Source: Acidobacteriota bacterium
GTDB taxonomy: Bacteria; Acidobacteriota; Terriglobia; UBA7540
NCBI GenBank assembly: GCA_003171295.1
Contig: PMYF01000984.1
Location: forward strand, 1 to 5,387
DNA: 5,387 nucleotides
Direction of reading: 5' to 3'
The notes beneath the pieces are model-generated. The model worked only from the letters and a program-made list of their open reading frames with translations. It was not told the origin of the DNA and searched no databases. Shown piece by piece: positions 1-5,387 of this stretch (its first letter is position 1; each line of letters begins with the position of its first letter). The position numbers and the translations under genes were made by a program.

Positions 1-165
1 GCAGCGGGAGCCATTCCACCCGAAAAGGCTTTTCGTTTTGCCTTCAGTGGGGGGGCCGATTTTATCTGCGCGGGCATGTTTGATTTCCAGATTGCCCAGG
101 ATGTCGAGATAGCCAGGAAAGTCCTGGCGGAGCCTCTGGCTCGAACCAGGCCGTGGTTGGCGTGA
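1..165 (+). CDS. C-terminal fragment of an aldo/keto-reductase-like TIM-barrel protein (5' end outside window)
   Basis: Frame 1 is open from the window edge to a TGA at 163-165, giving the last 54 residues of a protein whose start lies to the left. The segment FRFAF, then GGADFI, then GMFDFQ, and the tail RTRPWLA align without gaps to the C-terminus of the complete Tat-signal protein at 2398-3315 (FRHAF, RGADFI, GMFDWQ, RERAWA). I count roughly 23 identities in 53 positions. This region would form the last beta strand and helix of a TIM barrel, where aldo/keto-reductase-like proteins bind the cofactor phosphate. The family is usually annotated as a twin-arginine-signal or aldo/keto-reductase-like hypothetical protein; no reaction is established. 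A run of seven G at 49-55 is intact in frame. The esterase gene follows 158 bp downstream on the same strand, so the two may be co-transcribed. Family assignment is fairly sure, function is not. Confidence 0.8.
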   Translation, partial: AAGAIPPEKAFRFAFSGGADFICAGMFDFQIAQDVEIARKVLAEPLARTRPWLA

Positions 166-323
166 CCCGGATTCGGACCCTGGTGACGAAACACCGCAAG
201 AGAACTCGCGATCCCCGCCTGAGGGTCTCATCCCGGGTGCAGCGCAAGCTGTGCCAAAATGGTTCCGCGGCGTCTTTGGCGCCGACTCGGCGTTCGATCA
301 CCTCACACTGAAACGAGTCACCG
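166..323. other. Intergenic spacer before the esterase gene, with a small GC hairpin
   Basis: This 158 bp spacer separates the reductase-like fragment from the esterase on the same strand. No open frame in it looks like a gene. A perfect 5 bp stem with a 3 nt loop (CGCCG-ACT-CGGCG, 280-292) can be extended by two G-T pairs to 278-294. It lies about 30 bases before the esterase ATG and is not followed by a T tract, so it is a poor intrinsic terminator and may be chance in GC-rich DNA. I found no convincing -35/-10 pair. Whether the esterase has its own promoter here cannot be decided from the sequence. Confidence 0.25.
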
Positions 324-2324
324 ATGCGTTGGACGATTACCCTCCTCGCTGCGTTGGCCCTCGGGGCGCCGAACGATTTGGCCCGCAGGCCGTTCCTCGA
401 CTGTGTGTACGCCTCGACGGTTTTCGGCGAGGAGCGCCATTACCGTATCTTTCTGCCCCCTGATTACGACCTGAGCACCAAAGCCTATCCTGTCATCTAC
501 TACTTTCACGGCCACAGCGACCGTTACACGCTGGAAAAATACGACGATGGCAAGGATACGGTTCCGAAGATTGCCGCGTTTGTGGCCACTCATCCGGTGA
601 TGGTCGTCGCTGTGGACGGCTACGTGGCGCGGGATTATCAGGGCTTTTATGGAGGCGCGCCCTGGGACACCTACAAGAATGGCGGAGACTATGACTTCGG
701 CCCCTACTTCCGCGAACTGGTCGCGCACATCGACGGCACGTACCGTACTCTGACTTCTCGCCGCTATCGCGCCATTTCCGGCCTGAGCATGGGCGGCTTC
801 ATGAGCCTCTACCTTAGCGCGCGCTACCCGGACCTGATCGGAAGCGCTTCCGCATTTAATCCCGGTCCGGAATTTTATGTCGGCGAAAAGGGGCAACGCG
901 CCTTATGGCGCCCCAAAGATCATGTGACCAGCCACACGCAGACCATGGTCCGCTTGATACGCGCCAGCGGGGATTACATTAGCCAGTACCACGAAGAGAC
1001 GCGGGATGCTTACGCGCGTGCCGACGATGTCGATTTCGAGTTCCGGCAGGATGAATACCACCGCCATTGGGCAACTTCCATCGGAGAAACGTTCGACTTT
1101 CACCTGCGCGCCTTCGCCAGGCCCGACTTGGATAATGTCCCGGAAAGCTGGAATCACGCCGACGCCTACTCCGACTTCACTGTCTGGGGCTATCACGTGA
1201 AGTCCACTGGAGACGGGCCAGCCATTACTTACCTGGACGATGTGAGCCAGGGCGGATTGCGCGTGACTACGCGCAAATGGGCTCCCGACGGCCCGCCGCT
1301 GGCCAATCGTCGTATCACCATGACGACGGCCCCCCTCTATTCGCCTGGGGCGACCTACGCGGTCTTGGATCGCAATTTCTCCACCGGCGCCACGTCACAA
1401 CAAACCCTGCGTGCCGCCCCCGATGGCCGGCTCACGTTTACCACGGACGGCGCAGGCCACCAGTTCAGCTTTCACGGCCCCGGAGCCTCTGACCAGGCTC
1501 CCGTTCTCTTGCCATTGACCACGAGCGATCGACTTCGATTACCGCCGCAGCAGGACGTGGCGTTGCCGATTCGAATCTACAACCCTCGCAGCGCGCCGCT
1601 GACGGACGTGAAGGTGTCGCTTGCGAGCGACTACGCCACGGTTCACGTGCTGGCAGGCGAGGCCACTCTCCCGAGGGTTGAACCCGGAGGTTCGGTTGAC
1701 CTCGCTGACCGCCTGCGCGTGCGGTTCACGGCCGGCGGAGGTTACTTTGCTAAAACCCGGCTCAAATTGCAGATGACTTACGACGGGTGGCACGGCGTCT
1801 CAGAGAACCTCGATGTCCTGGTCATTCCGGAGGATGTTCCCCCGCCAGCGGAAATCATGATTCTGGACGGCCGCGCCGCCACCCTGAGTGTTTTCCGGCA
1901 GAAGGGGAACCAGGGCGGAGGCGGGTCAATCTCGCGCCAAATCACCGAAGGCAAGGGCAACGGGAACGGCGTGCTCGAACCCGGAGAGGAAGCCACCATC
2001 TGGGTCCGCATGCCGCAGGGCATGGACCCGTTCGACAAGAATAACTGGTATCGCGCCAAGGTCTATTCCGACTCGCCCTGGATTACGGAAGCCAGCCGGT
2101 TGGAGCAGCCGAAGCAACTCGAATGGACAAGTGGGCAGGAGCTGACCAGCGTCATCCGGCTTGCCCCCAACACGCCGCGGGGCGCTCGCATCCCGCTCCT
2201 CCTCGATAACGAATCATGGAGTTTTACGTGGACTCCAGATGTCCGTTATGGAATCGAGAAGCTCTACCAGGCTTTCCAGCTTCACACCCACCACCTGCAC
2301 CGGTACGAACTGGTCGTGCCCTGA
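324..2324 (+). CDS. Secreted esterase D-type alpha/beta hydrolase with C-terminal beta-sandwich domains
   Basis: This 666-residue protein probably hydrolyses ester bonds outside the cytoplasm. Residues 1-15 form a short basic-then-hydrophobic stretch (MRWTITLLAALALGA) that could be a signal peptide. Residues about 35-265 match the putative esterase (esterase D) fold: a strand with the oxyanion-type HG in YYFHGHSD (59-66), the nucleophile elbow GLSMGG (153-158) with Ser155, a likely acid near Asp217, and a likely catalytic His at 246 (or 248) in EYHRHW. Residues about 275-500 look like Ig-like beta domains. After a Gly-rich linker (529-535), a last domain opens with GNGNGVLEPGEE (545-556), an Asn/Asp-Gly pattern that often precedes secreted beta-sandwich domains and may bind calcium. 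The hydrolase domain alone is the usual family size; the extra 390 residues are distinctive. ATG 324 is the first possible ATG because an in-frame TGA sits at 309-311. No good Shine-Dalgarno precedes it. The substrate is unknown; feruloyl, acetyl-sugar or siderophore esters are all possible for this fold. Confidence 0.88.
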   Translation: MRWTITLLAALALGAPNDLARRPFLDCVYASTVFGEERHYRIFLPPDYDLSTKAYPVIYYFHGHSDRYTLEKYDDGKDTVPKIAAFVATHPVMVVAVDGYVARDYQGFYGGAPWDTYKNGGDYDFGPYFRELVAHIDGTYRTLTSRRYRAISGLSMGGFMSLYLSARYPDLIGSASAFNPGPEFYVGEKGQRALWRPKDHVTSHTQTMVRLIRASGDYISQYHEETRDAYARADDVDFEFRQDEYHRHWATSIGETFDFHLRAFARPDLDNVPESWNHADAYSDFTVWGYHVKSTGDGPAITYLDDVSQGGLRVTTRKWAPDGPPLANRRITMTTAPLYSPGATYAVLDRNFSTGATSQQTLRAAPDGRLTFTTDGAGHQFSFHGPGASDQAPVLLPLTTSDRLRLPPQQDVALPIRIYNPRSAPLTDVKVSLASDYATVHVLAGEATLPRVEPGGSVDLADRLRVRFTAGGGYFAKTRLKLQMTYDGWHGVSENLDVLVIPEDVPPPAEIMILDGRAATLSVFRQKGNQGGGGSISRQITEGKGNGNGVLEPGEEATIWVRMPQGMDPFDKNNWYRAKVYSDSPWITEASRLEQPKQLEWTSGQELTSVIRLAPNTPRGARIPLLLDNESWSFTWTPDVRYGIEKLYQAFQLHTHHLHRYELVVP

Positions 2325-2335
2325 ATCGCATGCAC

Positions 2336-2372
2336 GCTGGCGCGGGCATTCGTTATGGGGATCTGCGCCGGC
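2336..2372. terminator. Weak candidate hairpin in the convergent gap
   Basis: The 73 bp gap between the two convergent genes (2325-2397) contains GCTGGCGC (2336-2343) and GCGCCGGC (2365-2372), which can pair over 8 positions with one G-T pair. The loop is long (21 nt) and no T tract follows on either strand. It is placed where a bidirectional terminator would be expected, but the structure is not a classical intrinsic terminator and could be chance. Confidence 0.2.
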
Positions 2373-2397
2373 CATGAGGATGCAGGGCAGGAAGGCG

Positions 2398-3315
2398 TCA
2401 CGCCCAAGCCCGCTCGCGCTCGATGCCTTTTGCCAGCATTTCCTGGACGTGGGCAGTGTCGTCCCGGACCTGCCAGTCGAACATTCCCACGGCGATGAAA
2501 TCGGCGCCCCTCTGAAACGCATGGCGAAAGCCCTCGGGGGGCAGCACTCTTCCCGCTCCCAGAGCTTTGAACCCGATCCAGGGCTTCTTGATGGTCTTCA
2601 TGAATTCGGCGGTGTCCGCCGCCGGGCTGCAGTAGTAATTCACCTGGTTGACCGTCACCATGTAAAAGTCCGGATCGAGTTTGGCTCGCTCACAGGCTTG
2701 GGACGTGGCCAGTAAATGAGCGCCGATTCCCGCCATTAAACCCGCTTTCCGGATGCCCTCCAGCGCCTGGGCGATCTGCTCGACTTTCCCTTGTTTGACC
2801 AGCCCGTCAGAGACCCCACCGTGGAGGTACATAGCAATCGCCCCGTTGTCCCGCGCTCGCTTGGCGTTATCACCGGGGTCACCCTGCTCCGGAGCGCTCT
2901 GCGCAATCCATTGAAGCTTTCCGCCGCGCTCCCGGGTGAACTTCTGATAGTGCGCCATGATATGCGGATCCGCACGCATCAACGTCGTGTTGATGCCATT
3001 CCGCTCCGCCAGCGCCCAGGTTTCAAGAATCTTCTCCGTGCTGAAATAGTGGGTCATCAGCGCTGATTGATATACCAGCTCACCGGCATGGGCGGAGCCT
3101 GAGATCAGGTTGCCACCAATGATGAGCCGGGAAACTTCGTACTTGCCGAACTTCCCTCGCTGCAAGCCCTGCACGGGTTCCTTTACTTTGTCGTAATCCG
3201 AGCGGTCCACCAGCTGAGCCACCAGGGCTTGATGTTCATAGCTGATCCCACCCAGCAGGGCGCCGGACAGCCCCAGGGAATTTCGTAACATGTTACGCCG
3301 ATCAATTTTGCGCAT
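2398..3315 (-). CDS. Tat-signal aldo/keto-reductase-like TIM-barrel protein
   Basis: This 305-residue protein is probably exported folded by the Tat pathway. Its N-terminus has DRRNMLR (5-11), close to the twin-arginine consensus, followed by a mildly hydrophobic stretch (about 12-26). A mature domain starts near residue 50 with KYEVSRLIIGGNLISG, the opening strand pattern of aldo/keto-reductase-like barrels. Later landmarks are ETWALAERNGINT (98-110), AMYLHGG (161-167), VNQVNYYCSP (222-231), KPWIGFKALGAG (244-255) and GADFIAVGMFDWQ (270-282). The usual reductase Asp-Tyr-Lys-His tetrad is not apparent: the position after GINT lacks the FDTA-type Asp motif. It may therefore be a non-redox relative or use a different centre. 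The start is set at 3315 rather than an in-frame ATG at 3420, because an AGGAGG lies 8 bases before it, the Tat motif follows at once, and the longer form would overlap the TPR gene. It lies 68 bp downstream of that gene and is likely its operon partner. It is a paralogue of the fragment at 1-165. Confidence 0.82.
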   Translation of the reverse strand: MRKIDRRNMLRNSLGLSGALLGGISYEHQALVAQLVDRSDYDKVKEPVQGLQRGKFGKYEVSRLIIGGNLISGSAHAGELVYQSALMTHYFSTEKILETWALAERNGINTTLMRADPHIMAHYQKFTRERGGKLQWIAQSAPEQGDPGDNAKRARDNGAIAMYLHGGVSDGLVKQGKVEQIAQALEGIRKAGLMAGIGAHLLATSQACERAKLDPDFYMVTVNQVNYYCSPAADTAEFMKTIKKPWIGFKALGAGRVLPPEGFRHAFQRGADFIAVGMFDWQVRDDTAHVQEMLAKGIERERAWA

Positions 3316-3323
3316 GTGGAAGT

Positions 3324-3329
3324 CCTCCT
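3324..3329 (-). promoter_or_regulatory. Strong Shine-Dalgarno site that fixes the Tat-protein start
   Basis: On the - strand the sequence reads AGGAGG, then 8 bases (ACTTCCAC), then ATG at 3315-3313. This is a near-ideal ribosome binding site and selects the internal ATG over the in-frame ATG at 3420, which would add 35 residues in front of the Tat signal. Confidence 0.8.
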
Positions 3330-3383
3330 GTGCCCAATCATTGCGGTGCCGCCCCGGCAAGGGTGCGACCGGGAACTTGGGCC

Positions 3384-5387
3384 TCATTTCAAGCCTTTCA
3401 ACATTCCGGCATCGAGCCAAGCCATGGATTGCCGCGCATACAGATAAGACTGGTCGATCTCCAGAGCCTTCGTGAAGCTCTCCCGCGCCAGCGCAGCGTC
3501 CCCTCGCAGGGCAGCATAGATGCCGGCCAAATCGTACGCATGGAGGCGGATATTGACAGCATTATCGGTCTTGCGTTGCTCATTAACGACCGCAAATTCC
3601 TTGAACCAGTCTTCCGCCTTTTGCTCCTGGCCCGACTTGTAAAGGCCGATGGCGCGGAACAGACCTTCGCCCTCGATGTCATCGTCCAGCGTCTTGGCGG
3701 CAGCCCGCCAGTCCGCTTGGGTTGCGGCGGAATTGCCCGCCGCCTGCTGCAACAAGGCGTCATACATCAAAAGGCGCGAACTCTTCAGGGTGGCGAAATC
3801 GTCCACGCCCAGGCTGGAAGGAGGCTTTGCGGCCGCCGCGACGTCTGCCAGCGCAGCGGAGAACTGTGAATTCCTGGCCGCCTGGACCGCCAGAGTCAGG
3901 CGCACGCCACGATAAAGGTGAAGCAACGAGTAGGAAAGGTGCGTGGCCTGAAACTTGTGCGAGTCCATGATTTCCAACGCCCGTGCGTCGTTACCCATCT
4001 GCGCTTCCAGCGAGGCCAGCTTCTGTAATACCAGATCACTATCGGGCTGAATCTGCAGGAGCCTTTCAAAGGCCTTCCGCGCCTGCTCCGTATGGCCCAG
4101 GCTGGCGCTGACGTTGGCCACCAGCATCGCGCTGTCCAGGTGGCTCGGCCGTGCTTCGGACGCTCGAATCAACAGTTCAAGCCCCGCTTCCTGCTTCCCT
4201 TCCCCGAGCGTCGCCATGCCCAGGTTTCGCAGCGCAGAAAAGTTGTGGGCATCAGCCTGAACGGCCACGGTCCACAGTTGAATTGCTTCTTCCTGCCGAT
4301 TCCGGCTGTAGAGAAGGTCCCCGAGCAACGCGGGAGCATTCGCGTCACGGGGATCAAGGCGCATGGCCGATCTGAGGACTTTGACGTCCTCCGCCCGGAA
4401 GGGGAAGATGACAAGATTCAAGTCTTCCTTGCTTGCTTTCTCGGCAAACTGCCGGGCAGATTGCTGATCATCCAGCTTCGTCGTGGCATAAGCGCGATAA
4501 TACAGAAGTAGCGGGTCCGCAGCCTGCCCCTTCTGGGCGGTGACGCCAAGGCCATGATCCAGGACTTGCGCCGCTTCCTGCCACGCCGAAAGGCGGAAGT
4601 ATTCAGTGGCCAATTCCAGATACCCTTGGGGATGGTGGGCGCAGGCGCGGTCGAGCAAATCCGCAGCGCCGGCGTGCTCGGACGTAATCGCTCCAGCTTG
4701 AATCAAGCGCTCTGCCTGGGCGAAGGCGTTGGTTTCATCAAGTTGCAGAATCGCTTTCCTCTCGTTTTCCGCTTCTGCCACGCGCCCTGCTTTGCGCAGC
4801 AAATAAGCGTACGCCTCCCGCACGGACACGTTTTCGGGAGTAAGCGCCGCCGCCGCGGAGAGTTTCTGCCAGGCCTCGCTCAGGTTGCCCTCGTTGAGGG
4901 CAAGCAGACCCAAACCGTAGTCGCGAAGATCGTACTTATCGGAAGAAGGAAGAATTTCGTAGTAATTCCGGCGGGCGTCCAGATGTTTGCCCAGCTCGGC
5001 ATACGACACACCCAGGAAGTAATGGGCCTCCCCGTTGCTGGAATCCCTTTCCAAAACTTTCTCAAAGTGCTCGACGGCCTCTTCAACCTGGAAACGATCG
5101 AGCGCCAGCAAGCCCAAGCGCAGATGCGCCAGCGAAAACAGGGGATCTTTAGCGAGTGCCGCGTTGTAGGCGCGCATCGCATCGGCGATTTGACCAAACT
5201 TCTCATTCCCTAAACCCTTTTGATAAGCTTCCTCGACGTTCAGGCTTTCCAAGGGGCCCCACTTCCGGGGAATCGAATCGCTGGCGTACGACGCATCGGG
5301 CCGCTCGCCATTCGGGTAGAACTTGTGATCCAAAAGAACCGCTTTGTCGTGGGAAAGAATCTTCAGCTCCAAAACCTTGCCGGCGGT
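3384..5387 (-). CDS. TPR-repeat protein resembling the C-terminal part of DUF5107/TPR proteins (N-terminus outside window)
   Basis: The frame is open from the right edge to a TGA at 3386-3384, giving 667 residues. A TTG at 5372 could be read as a start, but the frame continues upstream (TAGKVLELKILS) as a plausible beta strand, so the gene is most likely cut by the window edge. After about 45 residues of beta-like sequence and a linker comes a long array of helical repeats. Clear TPR units lie at about 50-82, 83-117, 118-150, 150-185 and 186-220, again at about 348-382, 383-415, 416-449 and 450-475, and a last one at about 614-650, with typical G-Y-A-P spacing such as AHLRLGLLALDRFQVEEAVE. 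The stretch about 475-605, including PPSSLG, fits my recollection of the C-terminal region of DUF5107/TPR proteins, whose missing N-terminal domain has a mutarotase-like fold. TPRs mediate protein contacts; the partner is unknown. It is the upstream member of a likely two-gene operon with the Tat protein. The TPR call is firm, the DUF5107 link is moderate. Confidence 0.8.
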   Translation of the reverse strand, partial: TAGKVLELKILSHDKAVLLDHKFYPNGERPDASYASDSIPRKWGPLESLNVEEAYQKGLGNEKFGQIADAMRAYNAALAKDPLFSLAHLRLGLLALDRFQVEEAVEHFEKVLERDSSNGEAHYFLGVSYAELGKHLDARRNYYEILPSSDKYDLRDYGLGLLALNEGNLSEAWQKLSAAAALTPENVSVREAYAYLLRKAGRVAEAENERKAILQLDETNAFAQAERLIQAGAITSEHAGAADLLDRACAHHPQGYLELATEYFRLSAWQEAAQVLDHGLGVTAQKGQAADPLLLYYRAYATTKLDDQQSARQFAEKASKEDLNLVIFPFRAEDVKVLRSAMRLDPRDANAPALLGDLLYSRNRQEEAIQLWTVAVQADAHNFSALRNLGMATLGEGKQEAGLELLIRASEARPSHLDSAMLVANVSASLGHTEQARKAFERLLQIQPDSDLVLQKLASLEAQMGNDARALEIMDSHKFQATHLSYSLLHLYRGVRLTLAVQAARNSQFSAALADVAAAAKPPSSLGVDDFATLKSSRLLMYDALLQQAAGNSAATQADWRAAAKTLDDDIEGEGLFRAIGLYKSGQEQKAEDWFKEFAVVNEQRKTDNAVNIRLHAYDLAGIYAALRGDAALARESFTKALEIDQSYLYARQSMAWLDAGMLKGLK

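Noticed and set aside
49..55. Run of seven G as a possible frameshift site in the left-edge gene
   Set aside because: The frame reads through it in full agreement with the paralogue (GGADFI against RGADFI), so no shift is present.
136..158. Small inverted repeats (CTGG...CCAG and AACCA-GGCCG-TGGTT) at the end of the first gene
   Set aside because: They lie inside the coding sequence before the stop, are only 4-5 bp, and have no T tract; chance is sufficient.
157..240. tRNA-like signal on the - strand (a CCGAATCC T-loop-like stretch with a CCA-like end near 160)
   Set aside because: The T-stem does not pair properly, the T-loop lacks the standard TTC, no matching 5' acceptor strand occurs about 75 bases away, and the end overlaps coding sequence.
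318..896. Open frame of 192 codons on the - strand inside the esterase gene
   Set aside because: It lies wholly antisense to the catalytic domain, which has clear motifs; its protein has no recognisable domain and is the kind of shadow frame common in GC-rich genes.
2161..2715. Open frame of 184 codons on the + strand spanning the convergent gap
   Set aside because: It overlaps the ends of two well supported genes in other frames and its product is low-complexity Arg/Ser-rich sequence.
4554..5213. Open frame of 219 codons on the + strand opposite the TPR gene, with similar ones at 3330-3869 and 4092-4511
   Set aside because: The - strand frame encodes regular TPR units throughout, while the + strand products show no domain, signal or repeat logic. 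They are antisense shadows.

Overview
The window is moderately GC-rich (about 60 % by eye), densely coding bacterial DNA with no visible RNA gene, mobile element or CRISPR array. A secreted two-part esterase, Tat-exported aldo/keto-reductase-like TIM-barrel proteins and a large TPR protein are typical of soil or sediment Acidobacteriota (Bryobacter/Solibacter-like), with Planctomycetota or Verrucomicrobiota as alternatives. This placement is inferred from protein style only; no marker gene is present.

Layout: two same-strand blocks converge near 2.36 kb. On the + strand, the C-terminal 54 residues of an aldo/keto-reductase-like protein (1-165) are followed after 158 bp by a complete 666-residue secreted alpha/beta-hydrolase of the esterase D type with a long beta-rich C-terminal half (324-2324). 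On the - strand, reading in from the right edge, a TPR protein that lacks its N-terminus in this window (5387-3384) is followed after 68 bp by a complete 305-residue Tat-signal protein of the aldo/keto-reductase-like TIM-barrel superfamily (3315-2398). The two blocks meet tail to tail across a 73 bp gap (2325-2397).

The main structural point is that the left-edge fragment and the complete Tat protein are paralogues (about 23 identities over some 53 aligned C-terminal residues). The esterase therefore lies between two members of one family in opposite orientations. The TPR protein resembles the C-terminal part of DUF5107/TPR proteins, whose N-terminal domain is thought to have a sugar-mutarotase-like fold. 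A working inference is an envelope-associated catabolic locus, perhaps for carbohydrate esters or related organic matter, in which an esterase, exported TIM-barrel proteins and a TPR protein act on related substrates. No substrate can be read from the sequence. The window looks like an ordinary but poorly characterised metabolic region; I see no defence system or new genetic element.
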